A DNA stretch of 64,000 bases, taken from contig JAFECJ010000019.1 of the NCBI GenBank assembly GCA_018242205.1, positions 1 to 64,000 of the forward strand, written 5' to 3'. Source of the stretch: Pseudomonadota bacterium. Its GTDB lineage: Bacteria > Pseudomonadota > Alphaproteobacteria > Rhizobiales > Xanthobacteraceae. This document shows, piece after piece, positions 10,239-21,699 of this stretch. A model generated the notes under the pieces. The model did not search any database and had not been told where the DNA came from. It was given only the letters and a program-made list of their open reading frames with translations. Position 1 is the stretch's first letter. Every line of letters begins with the position of its first letter. A program made the translations under genes and the position numbers.

Positions 10239-11261
10239 ATGTTCTCACCCATCGGTGAACTCTACTCAAATTTGGATGCACCGCTGACCAGGCGGTTGGT
10301 CGAGGCGGGCGCCATCACGCAGTTCACCCTCATTGACGTCGGCGCCCGCGGCGGCGCCCATCCGCGGTGGAATGCATTAGGCCCGGCCTTGCGGGTCTAC
10401 GGATTCGACCTGTTCGCCGATGCATTCGACGGACTGCAGAAGGACGACAAGCACCATTATTTTCTGATGGCGCTCGGCGAGCGGGACGGTGAGATCGACG
10501 TTGTCAATAAGTCGTTCGAGACGATGATGTATGCGGGGCAGGCACTGGACGGCGAGATCGTCGAAAAAGTGCAGGTCCGAAAACTCGATACCTTGTTCAA
10601 GTCGGGCACCGTGCCGCCCGCCGATTTCATCAAAATGGATTGCGAAGGGTTCGAGCGCTACGTTCTGGATGGGGCGGAGGAATATCTGGAGGCTTGCGAC
10701 CTCATCGGCGCCGATATCGAATCGAGTTTCCATGCCAGTTTCCACAATCATCGGACGCAATTCGTGGAATGCCAAATCCCGCTGGTAAAGCAGCGGCTGA
10801 TCGTGGCCGACATGCAGATGACGCGTCCCCACGGCAATGCGTATGCCGAGCGTTTGAAGGGCGGCGGCGAACCTCCTCTGCAGAACGTCAACATGCCGCA
10901 GACGCTGAACGTCCTGTTTACCCGCGATTTGTGGAGCGAGCGGTTCTCGCCGGCCAATTATGCTTTTCGTCAGCCCAGCCACAAGCCGCCGGTCGAAACG
11001 ATATTGAAGACGATTGCCGTACTGGAGATCCATTGCCTGATTGCCGCGGCGTTCGAACTTCTCGAGCACTTCAAGGAAGACCTGGCGGGCGCGATCGACG
11101 TGGAGGAGGCGCGGGACCTTCTGGTGCCGAAGCTGCCGGACTCGGCATGGACGACGCACGTCGCCGCTCCGGCGATCGCCATACGTGATCAGACGGTCGG
11201 CGATACGCGGGGCGTCGATCTCGTGCGTGAATTGATGCGCAGGCTGAAGGCGCGGCTGTAG
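10239..11261 (+). CDS. FkbM-family methyltransferase
   Basis: This is a 340-aa SAM-dependent methyltransferase of the FkbM type. The SAM-binding motif FTLIDVGARGGAHPRW is near residues 29-44, a second acidic motif VYGFDLFADAFD follows, and the family hallmark DFIKMDCEGFERYVLDGA is near residues 128-145. FkbM proteins O-methylate sugars or natural products. A C-terminal extension of about 120 residues with no clear motif follows the catalytic part. No polysaccharide or secondary-metabolite genes adjoin, so the acceptor is unknown. It is convergent with marC, with three bases between the stops. Confidence 0.85.
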   Translation: MFSPIGELYSNLDAPLTRRLVEAGAITQFTLIDVGARGGAHPRWNALGPALRVYGFDLFADAFDGLQKDDKHHYFLMALGERDGEIDVVNKSFETMMYAGQALDGEIVEKVQVRKLDTLFKSGTVPPADFIKMDCEGFERYVLDGAEEYLEACDLIGADIESSFHASFHNHRTQFVECQIPLVKQRLIVADMQMTRPHGNAYAERLKGGGEPPLQNVNMPQTLNVLFTRDLWSERFSPANYAFRQPSHKPPVETILKTIAVLEIHCLIAAAFELLEHFKEDLAGAIDVEEARDLLVPKLPDSAWTTHVAAPAIAIRDQTVGDTRGVDLVRELMRRLKARL

Positions 11262-11264
11262 CGG

Positions 11265-11915
11265 CTAGCCGCCCATCGCCACCTTCACGCCGTCGATGAC
11301 GAACTGCACCGCCAGCGCGGCCAGCAACACGCCGAGCAGGCGCGACATCACCATATTGGCGGTGCTGCCGAGCAGGCGGCCGATGCGCGTCGCCAGCAGG
11401 AACACGATGAGGCACAGCGCCATCGTGGCGATGATCACGGTCAGCAGCATGGCGAGCCGGATCGGATCGCCGCCGCTGCGTCCCGACAGCAGTACGGACG
11501 CCGTGATGGCGCCGGGGCCGGCCATCAGCGGGATGGCGAGCGGGAAGGCGGCGATGTTGCGCACGCGTTCCTCGATCGCCTGTTCGGCGGTTTCGGTCTG
11601 GCGCGTCACGCGCACGCCGAACACCATCTCCGAGGCGATCGAGAATAACAGCAGACCGCCGGCGATGCGGAACGCCGGCAGGGTGATCGACAGCGCGTGC
11701 AGCAGCCAGTTTCCGATCAGCGCGGCGCCGGCGAGGATGGCGGTGGCGATCAGGCAGGCGCGCAGCGCGACCTGCGGCCGGTTCTTGGCCGGCAGGCCGT
11801 GGGTGACGGCCAGGAAGGCCGGCACCAGGCCGACGGGATCGACCACCACCAGGATGGTGACGAGGGCCGAAACCAGAAATTCGAACGGGACGGAACCGAA
11901 GATCATGGGCGTCAT
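11265..11915 (-). CDS. MarC-family integral membrane protein
   Basis: Six hydrophobic segments and the family signatures FLVSALVTILVVVDPVGLVPAF at the N-terminus and AIPLMAGPGAITASVLL in the middle place it in the MarC (UPF0056) family of inner-membrane proteins. Their transport substrate is not established, and the old link to multiple antibiotic resistance is not supported for E. coli MarC. I prefer the ATG at 11913-11915 (MTPMIFG). The longer frame would start at a TTG and add a basic stretch not typical of the family. There is no strong ribosome-binding site. Confidence 0.9.
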   Translation of the reverse strand: MTPMIFGSVPFEFLVSALVTILVVVDPVGLVPAFLAVTHGLPAKNRPQVALRACLIATAILAGAALIGNWLLHALSITLPAFRIAGGLLLFSIASEMVFGVRVTRQTETAEQAIEERVRNIAAFPLAIPLMAGPGAITASVLLSGRSGGDPIRLAMLLTVIIATMALCLIVFLLATRIGRLLGSTANMVMSRLLGVLLAALAVQFVIDGVKVAMGG

Positions 11916-12131
11916 CGTAACGGCTCGGCGGCGTGTCGGCGCGCCCAAAAACGGTCTTAGGGCGGGTTATCCGACGCGTCCCGCGGCGGCTGTCCGGCAG
12001 GCTGTTTTATGGCCTGTAACGTATTGATATAGCGATTGAATTATCGCCTGCGGACAGGGGTTTAAAATTGGCGTTGCGCCCCCAAATCAGCTAAACAGTT
12101 CTGCAGATTCTTCATCGTCAGGAAGCCTTCT

Positions 12132-14885
<2,754 letters not shown>

Positions 14886-14888
14886 GCG

Positions 14889-15932
14889 TTAGCTTCCGCT
14901 CTCCACCAGCCCCGCCGCGATCAAGCTCTCCGCCGTCGCAGCAATCGCATCCTCTGCCGGACGCGGTTCCCAGCCGAGCAACGCCTTCGCCTTGGCGCTT
15001 GAGGCGTGCTTGACCTTGCCGAGTTCGGGTAGGATTTGGCGCGCTTTGTCGCTCCAGAGTGCGGCAAGCCGCACCATGAAACTCGGCACCTGACGTTTGG
15101 GGGCTTGTTGCGCGGCGTCACCGAGCCGCTGGCGCAGAATGGTTGCGACGTCGCGGAGCGAGATGCAATCGCCGGCGATGGCGATGAAGCGCTGGCCCAT
15201 GGCCTTCGGATTCGCCATCGCCCTGACGTGCAGGTCGGCGACATCGCGGACATCGACGGCGCCGAAATAGATTTTCGGCACGCTCGGCATTTTGCCCTCA
15301 AGCATGTCGTGGATCAGCTCAACCGATGACGACAGCCGCGATCCCAGGATCGGACCGAATACGCTGGTCGGGTTGACGACGGCCAACTCCATGCCGTCGC
15401 CCTCATCCTCGATGAAATCCCAGGCCGCATGTTCGGCCAAGGTCTTGGAACGGTGGTAGGGATGCAGCGGGGCCGAAAGGTCGGTCCAATCGTCCTCGGT
15501 GAAGGGCGTGCGGCGCGCCTTGTGGCCGTAGCCGATGGCGGCGAAGGACGACGTGACAACCACGCGCTTGACGTCAGCCGTTCGCGCTGCGCGCAACACG
15601 CGCAAGGTGCCTTCGCGTGCCGGTTTGACCAGCGCGTTCTCGTCCTTAGGCGTGCCGGCCGGAAAGGGCGAAGCGACATGGAGAACGTAGTCGCAGCCGC
15701 GCGATGCCTCGCGCCAGCCGGCGGGGTCTTCCAGTTCCGCGGCAAAGAAAGTGAGATCGTCGTTGACCGTCAGGTTATTGGCCGCGGCATGATTTTTCAG
15801 CGTCGTGCGCACGTCGGCGGCACGCGACAGGTGGCGGACCGTGGTGTGCACGCTGTGGCCGGCGGCGAGCAACTGAAGGATGGTGTGGCCGGCGATAAAG
15901 CCGGAGCCACCGGTAACAAGAACTCTACTCAC
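14889..15932 (-). CDS. NAD-dependent epimerase/dihydroflavonol-reductase-like SDR
   Basis: This is an extended short-chain dehydrogenase of 347 aa. The Rossmann motif TGGSGFIAGH is near residues 7-16, and the active-site motif YHRSK (Tyr-x3-Lys) follows VTSSFAAIGYG. The overall pattern resembles dihydroflavonol 4-reductase or cinnamoyl-CoA reductase relatives, which in bacteria mostly have unknown carbonyl substrates. The start is a GTG at 15930-15932, with CAGGAGA about five bases upstream. An overlapping ATG is followed immediately by a stop. It is convergent with gyrA, three bases after the gyrA stop, and has no obvious functional partner. Confidence 0.85.
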   Translation of the reverse strand: MSRVLVTGGSGFIAGHTILQLLAAGHSVHTTVRHLSRAADVRTTLKNHAAANNLTVNDDLTFFAAELEDPAGWREASRGCDYVLHVASPFPAGTPKDENALVKPAREGTLRVLRAARTADVKRVVVTSSFAAIGYGHKARRTPFTEDDWTDLSAPLHPYHRSKTLAEHAAWDFIEDEGDGMELAVVNPTSVFGPILGSRLSSSVELIHDMLEGKMPSVPKIYFGAVDVRDVADLHVRAMANPKAMGQRFIAIAGDCISLRDVATILRQRLGDAAQQAPKRQVPSFMVRLAALWSDKARQILPELGKVKHASSAKAKALLGWEPRPAEDAIAATAESLIAAGLVESGS

Positions 15933-16139
15933 ATTGTCTCCTGAAGGGAGGTTCGGTCTTCCGATGGGAAGCTCGCGCCGCGAAGGCCGTTTGATGGCAC
16001 GACTGTCCGGTTCATTAGGGCGTGCCGGCGCCGAATTTCAAGATTTCCAGAAAGAAGCGCGTGGCTCTGGACAATCCCGTTAGGTCCGGGATTACTGGGT
16101 CGTCCTCAGTTCCCAACGGCGACAGCGAGTCTCATTCTC

Positions 16140-16754
16140 ATGAACTGGCAGCTTTTCTCAGCCTTCCTCGTCATTACCTCGATTCTGATCATCGTTCCCG
16201 GGCCTGTGGTCACCTTGGTGATCGCGACCGGGGCGCAGCGCGGCATCCGGCCGGCGCTGGCCACCGTGGTCGGCACCATGATCGGCACCGCGGTGCTGCT
16301 CGCCGGCATCGGCCTTGGTCTGAGCTGGCTCCTGAAGATGTCGTCCGAACTGTTCGAGATCATGCGCTGGGCCGGCGCCGCTTATCTGTTCTGGCTCGGC
16401 ATTCAGGCCTGGCGCCACGCCGGGGCGCCGGTCGCCAAGCTCGAGCCGCGCAATCATGTCTATATGGTGCGTGGTTTCATCGTCGCCGTGACCAACCCGA
16501 AGACCATCGCGTTCTTCACCGCCTTCCTGTCGCAGTTCATCGACCCGACCTTGCCGGTCGGCTTCCAGATCACGGTGATGTCGCTCGCCTCGCTGCTGAT
16601 CGCGCTGGTGTTCGACTCCGCCTGGGCGATCGGCGCAGGCCTCGGCCGGCAATGGTTCCTCAAGCCGCACCACAACAAGCTGCTCGGCCGCATCTCCGGC
16701 CTGGTGCTGATGGGCGGCGGGGTGTGGCTGAGCCTGACGAGAAGGCCGGGCTAA
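16140..16754 (+). CDS. LysE/RhtB-family amino-acid exporter
   Basis: This is a 204-aa inner-membrane protein with about six transmembrane helices. The family signature near the N-terminus is IIVPGPVVTLVIATGAQRGIRPAL, and the middle motif VAVTNPKTIAFFTAFLSQF is typical of RhtB-type homoserine/threonine or lysine exporters. The substrate cannot be read from sequence. The ATG at 16140 lacks a strong Shine-Dalgarno sequence. Its stop codon overlaps the stop of the opposite ankyrin gene in the palindrome-like CTAA at 16751-16754. Confidence 0.9.
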   Translation: MNWQLFSAFLVITSILIIVPGPVVTLVIATGAQRGIRPALATVVGTMIGTAVLLAGIGLGLSWLLKMSSELFEIMRWAGAAYLFWLGIQAWRHAGAPVAKLEPRNHVYMVRGFIVAVTNPKTIAFFTAFLSQFIDPTLPVGFQITVMSLASLLIALVFDSAWAIGAGLGRQWFLKPHHNKLLGRISGLVLMGGGVWLSLTRRPG

Positions 16755-17431
16755 CGGGCGCCTGCTTTTTCCAGGATCGCGACCATCTCGGCATAACCGC
16801 GGCCCCTGGCCAAGGTCAGCGGTGTCGCTCCCGAGCGGTCGGCAATGTTGACGTCGGCGCCGGCCTCGACCAGCGCCTTGAGCGTCGCGGTGTGCCGCGC
16901 GCCGCCATTGCCGAGCACGATGGATTCGATGAGCGCGGTCCAGCCCAGATTGTTGACGTGATCGAGCGGCGCCTTGGCCGCGATCAGCATACGCACCACC
17001 TCGTCATGGCCCAGATGCGCGGCGGCGATCAGCGCCGTACCGTGATAGGGACTGGTGATGTTGGTGGCCTTGCAGCCGCCGTCGAGTGACAGCTTCAGCA
17101 TGGCGACGTCGTCGGCCACCGCGGCGATGGTGACGATGTCATAAGCCTGCGCGTCGAGCGCATTGGCGTCCGCGCCGAGGCGCAGGAGCGCGCGCGCTGC
17201 GTCGGCCTGCCTGAGATGCACCGCGACATGGAGCGGCGTGCGGCCGCCGCTGTCGCGGGCTTCGAGTGATGCTCCGCCCTTGACCAGCCTGTCGATGCCA
17301 GCGGCGTCGCCGTTGACGGCCGCGGCATGCAGGCCGCGGTAGGCGGCGAGGTCGGCCGGGGCGGGCGCAATCTGAGCGAGGGCCGTGGTCGCTGACAGCA
17401 GCACGACGGCGGCGATGGCGCGGAACAGCAT
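16751..17431 (-). CDS. Exported ankyrin-repeat protein
   Basis: A signal peptide (MLFRAIAAVVLLSATTALA) is followed by about five ankyrin repeats (GLHAAAVNGDAAGIDRLVKGGA, GRTPLHVAVHLRQADAARAL, and similar) up to the C-terminus, 226 aa in all. Periplasmic ankyrin proteins mediate protein contacts, and the partner is unknown. I chose the ATG at 17429-17431 because it gives a proper signal peptide. A longer open frame reaching 18019 runs antisense through coaD and is spurious. It is divergent from coaD, with 105 bp between the starts. Confidence 0.88.
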   Translation of the reverse strand: MLFRAIAAVVLLSATTALAQIAPAPADLAAYRGLHAAAVNGDAAGIDRLVKGGASLEARDSGGRTPLHVAVHLRQADAARALLRLGADANALDAQAYDIVTIAAVADDVAMLKLSLDGGCKATNITSPYHGTALIAAAHLGHDEVVRMLIAAKAPLDHVNNLGWTALIESIVLGNGGARHTATLKALVEAGADVNIADRSGATPLTLARGRGYAEMVAILEKAGAR

Positions 17432-17536
17432 GGGACGTTTCCCCGGTTGGAGGCCGGCAAGACTAACCCCGCCGCCACCGGTTTCGTCCGGCCGCGCGGC
17501 CTTGCCGCAGCCCCTAGGCCGGGGTAGACGGAACCC

Positions 17537-18043
17537 ATGTCTCGGACCGCCCTTTACGCCGGCTCGTTCGACCCGGTGACCAACGGCCACATCGACGTGG
17601 TGCGCCAGGCCGTTCGGCTGGCGGACAAGCTCGTGCTGGCCATCGGCATCCATCCCGGCAAGGCGCCGCTGTTTCCGGCGGAAGACCGGCTCGCGATGCT
17701 GCAGGAGACCTGTGGGCCGATCGCCCGCGAGGCGAAATGCGAGCTCGTCTGCATCACCTTCGACGGGCTCGTCGTCGCGGCGGCGGAGAAGGCGGGGGCC
17801 AGCCTGTTGATCCGCGGCCTGCGCGACGGCACCGATTTCGACTACGAGATGCAGATGGTCGGCATGAACGCCGCCATGGCCCCGGAATTGCTCACGGTTT
17901 TCCTGCCGGCCTCGCCGATGGTGCGCCCGATCACCGCCACATTGGTCCGGCAGATCGCCGCCATGGGCGGCGACGTATCGAGCTTCGTACCGAAGAGCGT
18001 GGTCGGGCGCCTGAAGCAACGCTTCGCCAACAAGAGCGCCTGA
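17537..18043 (+). CDS. coaD: Phosphopantetheine adenylyltransferase
   Basis: CoaD transfers AMP from ATP to 4'-phosphopantetheine, the penultimate step of coenzyme A synthesis. At 168 aa it has the usual length. The nucleotidyl-transferase motif is [10 protein letters not shown] near residues 9-18, the substrate motif is [15 protein letters not shown], and the late [11 protein letters not shown] replaces the common SSTxVR. It is followed 24 bp later by the exported cyclophilin gene, so coaD and the two prolyl isomerase genes, and perhaps queA-tgt, may be co-transcribed. Confidence 0.96.
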   Translation: MSRTALYAGSFDPVTNGHIDVVRQAVRLADKLVLAIGIHPGKAPLFPAEDRLAMLQETCGPIAREAKCELVCITFDGLVVAAAEKAGASLLIRGLRDGTDFDYEMQMVGMNAAMAPELLTVFLPASPMVRPITATLVRQIAAMGGDVSSFVPKSVVGRLKQRFANKSA

Positions 18044-18067
18044 GTTCTCTCAATCCGAGGAGCCGAT

Positions 18068-18715
18068 ATGACCTCTCGCCGACTTGTCTTGTCGCTTGCC
18101 TGCGGGCTGCTCGCGGCGACCGCCGCGCCGGCTTTGGCGCAGAGCGGCAAGCTCGCCAATCCGGCGGCGCTGACCGAACAGGCGCCGGCGACCTACAAGG
18201 CCAAGTTCGAAACCAGCAAGGGGCCGTTCGTCATTCAGGTGACGCGCGCCTGGGCGCCGAACGGCGCCGACCGTTTCTATAACCTGGTCAAGAACGGCTA
18301 CTTCGACAATGTGCGCTTCTTCCGCGCCATCTCCGGCTTCATGGTGCAGTTCGGCATCAACGGCGATCCGGCGCTGAACGCCAGGTGGCGCGTTGCGCGC
18401 ATCCAGGACGACAAGGTCAGCCAGAGCAACACCCGCGGCATGATCACCTTCGCGACCTCGGGCCCGAATGCGCGGACGACGCAGGTGTTCATCAATTTCG
18501 CCGACAACAGCAATCTCGACGGCATGGGCTTTGCGCCGTTCGGCAAGGTCGTGTCCGGCATGGATGTGGTTGACAAGCTCTACACCGGCTATGGCGAGGG
18601 CGCGCCGAACGGCCGCGGCCCCGACCAGAACCGCATTCAGACCGAGGGCAACGCCTATTTGAACCAGGGCTTTCCCAAGCTCGATCATGTGACCAGGGCG
18701 ACCATCGAGAAGTGA
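18068..18715 (+). CDS. Periplasmic peptidyl-prolyl cis-trans isomerase (cyclophilin)
   Basis: This cyclophilin catalyses proline isomerisation in exported proteins. A signal peptide (MTSRRLVLSLACGLLAATAAPALAQ) ends near residue 25. The cyclophilin core has FYNLVKNGYFDNVRFFRAISGFMVQFG, with the catalytic Arg in FFRAISGFM, and the TTQVFINFADN segment characteristic of exported bacterial members. The total is 215 aa. GAGGAG lies seven bases before the ATG. It forms a tandem pair with the cytoplasmic cyclophilin 59 bp downstream. Confidence 0.93.
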   Translation: MTSRRLVLSLACGLLAATAAPALAQSGKLANPAALTEQAPATYKAKFETSKGPFVIQVTRAWAPNGADRFYNLVKNGYFDNVRFFRAISGFMVQFGINGDPALNARWRVARIQDDKVSQSNTRGMITFATSGPNARTTQVFINFADNSNLDGMGFAPFGKVVSGMDVVDKLYTGYGEGAPNGRGPDQNRIQTEGNAYLNQGFPKLDHVTRATIEK

Positions 18716-18774
18716 CGCCGTCGCCGCCGTCGCGCCGCGACTATTCAGAGACAGCATTTTCAAAGGAGATTGAT

Positions 18775-19230
18775 ATGGCCAAGCCGGAAGACACGCTGAC
18801 GCTGGAAACCACCAAGGGCAACGTCGTGATCGAGATGCGTCCCGATCTCGCGCCCGGCCACGTCGCGCGCATCAAGCAGTTGGTGAAGGACGGCTTCTAT
18901 GACGGCATCGTCTTTCACCGCGTCATCGACGGCTTCATGGCGCAGACCGGCTGCCCGCAGGGCACCGGCATGGGCGGCTCGGGCCAGAAGCTGAAGGCCG
19001 AGTTCAACAAGGAGCCGCATGTGCGCGGCACGGTGTCGATGGCGCGCGCCTCGAACCCGGATTCCGGCGACAGCCAGTTCTTCATCTGCTTCGACGACGC
19101 CACCTTCCTCGACGGCCAGTACACGGTCTGGGGCAAGGTGATCGAAGGCATGGACAACGTCGACAAGATCAAGCGCGGCGAGCCGGTCTCGAACCCGGAC
19201 AAGATCGTCAAGGCGACGATGGGGGCGTAA
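18775..19230 (+). CDS. ppiB: Cytoplasmic peptidyl-prolyl cis-trans isomerase (cyclophilin)
   Basis: This is a 151-aa cyclophilin without a signal peptide. Catalytic and binding motifs are complete: FYDGIVFHRVIDGFMAQTGCP, SMARASNPDSGDSQFFICF, and FLDGQYTVWGKVIEGMD. AAAGGAG lies seven bases before the ATG at 18775, which fixes the start. A longer frame from 18712 overlaps the previous gene's stop and lacks support. It pairs with the periplasmic paralogue upstream, together covering both compartments. Confidence 0.95.
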   Translation: MAKPEDTLTLETTKGNVVIEMRPDLAPGHVARIKQLVKDGFYDGIVFHRVIDGFMAQTGCPQGTGMGGSGQKLKAEFNKEPHVRGTVSMARASNPDSGDSQFFICFDDATFLDGQYTVWGKVIEGMDNVDKIKRGEPVSNPDKIVKATMGA

Positions 19231-19261
19231 GGTCTCAGGCGACCGACGTCACATTCAAGTT

Positions 19262-19353
19262 GTCATGCCCCGCGCAGGCGGGGCATCCAGCCCTTGTCTT
19301 GCCACGCGCTTCGGCTGGAAAGTGCTGGATCGTCCGCTTTCGCGGACGATGAC
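19262..19353. repeat. Compound palindromic repeat (GTCATGCCCCGC type)
   Basis: Two hairpins, ATGCCCCGC-GCAG-GCGGGGCAT (19265-19286) and ATCGTCCGC-TTTC-GCGGACGAT (19329-19350), are nested inside a larger inverted arrangement in which ATCCAG at 19285-19290 pairs with CTGGAT at 19325-19330. The ends GTCAT and ATGAC mirror each other. It occupies most of the ppiB-queA gap and ends 11 bases before the queA start codon, so it may affect queA expression. Confidence 0.85.
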
Positions 19354-19364
19354 GCAGAGCGAAA

Positions 19365-20456
19365 ATGAAAACCGACCTCTTCGATTTCGACCTGCCGCCC
19401 GAGCGCATTGCGCTTCGGCCCGCTCATCCGCGCGAGAGCGCGCGGCTGATGGAGGTGCGGCCCGCGTCACCCGGGGAGACGCTGGACGATCGCACCATCA
19501 GTGATCTGCCGGACTTGCTCGAGCCGGGCGACTGCCTGGTCGTCAACGACTCCAAGGTCATCGCCGCGCGGCTCAAGGGGCGGCGCATCGGTCGCGGGGA
19601 GGCGGAGCCTTCGATCGAGGCGACCCTGCACAAGCGCATCGACGGCTCGACCTGGCGGGCCTTCATCCTCGGGGCCAAGAAGGTCCAGGTCGGCGATATC
19701 CTGCGGTTCGGCACCGAGGGACGGGTCTGTTTCCTCGGTCAACTCGATGCTCAAGTTTTACATAAAGATGAGGGTGGCGACGTAACCCTCTCATTTTCCT
19801 TGTATGGTCCGGTGCTGGACCAGGCCATCGAGGAGCGGGGCGAGATGCCGCTGCCGCCCTACATCGCCTCCAAGCGCCCGACCGACGACCAGGACAAGAC
19901 CGACTACCAGACCGTCTTCGCCCATGAGGAGGGTTCGGTTGCGGCGCCGACCGCCGGCCTGCATTTCACCCCGGCGCTGCTGGAGCGGCTCAAGGCTCGC
20001 GGCATTGCGCTGCACCAGGTGACGCTGCATGTCGGCGCCGGCACTTTCCTCCCGGTGAAAGTCGACGACACCGCCGAGCACAAGATGCACGCCGAGTTCG
20101 CTATCCTCACCGCCGAGACGGCGCAGGCGCTGAATGCCGCCCGTGCCAAGGGCGGCCGCATCATCGCGGTCGGCTCGACGGCGATGCGCACGCTGGAGAC
20201 GGCGGCGGACGAGGGCGGCCAGCTCCACGAATTCGCCGGCGATACAGCGATCTTCATCACGCCCGGCTACCGCTTCAAGGCGGTCGACCTGATGATGACC
20301 AATTTCCACCTGCCGCGCTCGACCCTGTTCATGCTGGTCTCGGCGTTCTCGGGGCTGGAGACCATGCAGCGCGCCTACCGTCACGCCATCGACACCGGCT
20401 ACCGGTTTTACTCCTACGGCGATGCGTGCTTGCTCTATCCGCAGCCGCGGCGTTAG
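19365..20456 (+). CDS. queA: S-adenosylmethionine:tRNA ribosyltransferase-isomerase
   Basis: QueA builds epoxyqueuosine on tRNA by moving the ribosyl part of SAM to preQ1. The protein has 363 aa and typical sequence throughout: [23 protein letters not shown] at the start, then [48 protein letters not shown] and [19 protein letters not shown] near the end. It is followed 11 bases later by tgt, which performs the preceding step in the same pathway. The start lies directly after a palindromic repeat and its Shine-Dalgarno is poor. Confidence 0.96.
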   Translation: MKTDLFDFDLPPERIALRPAHPRESARLMEVRPASPGETLDDRTISDLPDLLEPGDCLVVNDSKVIAARLKGRRIGRGEAEPSIEATLHKRIDGSTWRAFILGAKKVQVGDILRFGTEGRVCFLGQLDAQVLHKDEGGDVTLSFSLYGPVLDQAIEERGEMPLPPYIASKRPTDDQDKTDYQTVFAHEEGSVAAPTAGLHFTPALLERLKARGIALHQVTLHVGAGTFLPVKVDDTAEHKMHAEFAILTAETAQALNAARAKGGRIIAVGSTAMRTLETAADEGGQLHEFAGDTAIFITPGYRFKAVDLMMTNFHLPRSTLFMLVSAFSGLETMQRAYRHAIDTGYRFYSYGDACLLYPQPRR

Positions 20457-20467
20457 ACGACGCTGCG

Positions 20468-21607
20468 ATGGCCGAACCCTTTTCCTTCACGCTCAAGCAG
20501 ACCTCCGGGATGGCCCGGCGCGGCGAGATCACGACGCCTCATGGCGCGATCTCGACGCCGGCCTTCATGCCGGTCGGCACCGCGGCGACGGTCAAGGGCC
20601 TGCACCCGGAGGCGGTGGCCGGCACCGGCGCGCAGATCCTGCTCGGCAACACCTATCACCTGATGCTGCGGCCCGGCGCCGAACGCATCGCCGCGCTCGG
20701 CGGCCTGCACAAGTTCATGAACTGGCCGGGACCGATCCTCACGGACTCGGGCGGCTTCCAGGTGATGTCGCTCGCCACCTTGCGAAAGCTGACCGAGCAG
20801 GGCGTCACCTTCCGCTCGCATATCGACGGCACCAAGTACGAACTGACGCCGGAGCGCTCGATCGAGATCCAGGCGCTGCTCGGCACCGACATCACCATGC
20901 AGCTCGACGAGTGCCTGAGGTTGCCGGCCTCGCGTGAGGAAATCGAGCGGGCGATGCGCTTGTCGCTGCGCTGGGCCGAGCGTTCCAAGCGCGCCTTCGA
21001 GGGGCACGCCCGCGACGGCTTCGGCCTGTTCGGCATCGTGCAAGGCGGCGACGATATCCCGCTACGGCTCAAGAGCGCGCAGGGCCTCACCGAGATCGGC
21101 TTCCATGGCTACGCCGTCGGCGGCCTCGCGGTCGGCGAGCCGCAGGAGGTGATGCTCAAGGTGGTCGAGGAAACGACGCCGGCGCTGCCGGCCGATCGGC
21201 CGCGCTACCTGATGGGCGTCGGCACGCCGCACGACATTCTCGAGGCGGTGGCGCGCGGCATCGACATGTTCGATTGCGTCATGCCGACGCGCAACGGCCG
21301 CCACGGCATGGCCTTCACCCGTTTCGGCCAGATCAACCTGTCGAATGCCCGCCACGCCGACGATCCGCGCCCGCTCGATGCGGACAGCCAGCACCCGGCG
21401 GCGCGGACCTATTCGCGCGCTTATCTGCACCACCTGACCAAGGCGGGCGAGATGCTCGGCCAGGTGCTGCTCTCGACCATCAACATCGCCTATTACCAAG
21501 CGCTGATGGCCGGTATGCGGGCGGCGATCGAACAGGACCGGTTCGAGGATTTTCGGGTGGCGACGATCGAGGGCTGGGCCGCCGGCGACATTCCGGCTCT
21601 GAGCTAA
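20468..21607 (+). CDS. tgt: tRNA-guanine transglycosylase
   Basis: Tgt swaps guanine-34 of GUN-anticodon tRNAs for preQ1, the first tRNA step of queuosine synthesis. It has 379 aa from the ATG at 20468. Conserved parts include [12 protein letters not shown] (catalytic Asp93), GIVQGG, and [18 protein letters not shown] (nucleophile Asp269). The C-terminal zinc site is altered. The usual CxCxxC before YSRAYLHH is replaced by SQHPAA (residues 307-312), so three zinc ligands are missing although the flanking residues are intact. It is co-transcribed with queA. The frame could begin 14 codons earlier, inside queA, but MAEPFSF is the normal N-terminus. Confidence 0.95.
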   Translation: MAEPFSFTLKQTSGMARRGEITTPHGAISTPAFMPVGTAATVKGLHPEAVAGTGAQILLGNTYHLMLRPGAERIAALGGLHKFMNWPGPILTDSGGFQVMSLATLRKLTEQGVTFRSHIDGTKYELTPERSIEIQALLGTDITMQLDECLRLPASREEIERAMRLSLRWAERSKRAFEGHARDGFGLFGIVQGGDDIPLRLKSAQGLTEIGFHGYAVGGLAVGEPQEVMLKVVEETTPALPADRPRYLMGVGTPHDILEAVARGIDMFDCVMPTRNGRHGMAFTRFGQINLSNARHADDPRPLDADSQHPAARTYSRAYLHHLTKAGEMLGQVLLSTINIAYYQALMAGMRAAIEQDRFEDFRVATIEGWAAGDIPALS

Positions 21608-21612
21608 TCCCC

Positions 21613-21657
21613 CCTCATCCAGAGGAGCCGCGCTGCGCAGCGCTCCTCAGGATGAGG
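21613..21657. repeat. Palindromic intergenic repeat, CTCATCC family, copy 4
   Basis: Two 16-base arms (21613-21628 and 21642-21657), CCTCATCCAGAGGAGC and GCTCCTCAGGATGAGG, pair with one mismatch around a GC loop. It lies between the convergent tgt and LysR genes and resembles the copies near uvrA. It could act as a bidirectional transcription brake. Confidence 0.85.
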
Positions 21658-21699
21658 CCGGGCGAGGTTGCCCTTCGCAACTGGCGAGGACCGGTTCTG

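Noticed and set aside
16751..18019. 422-codon frame that would extend the ankyrin protein upstream
   Set aside because: The extension is antisense to coaD. The internal ATG at 17431 gives a proper signal peptide.
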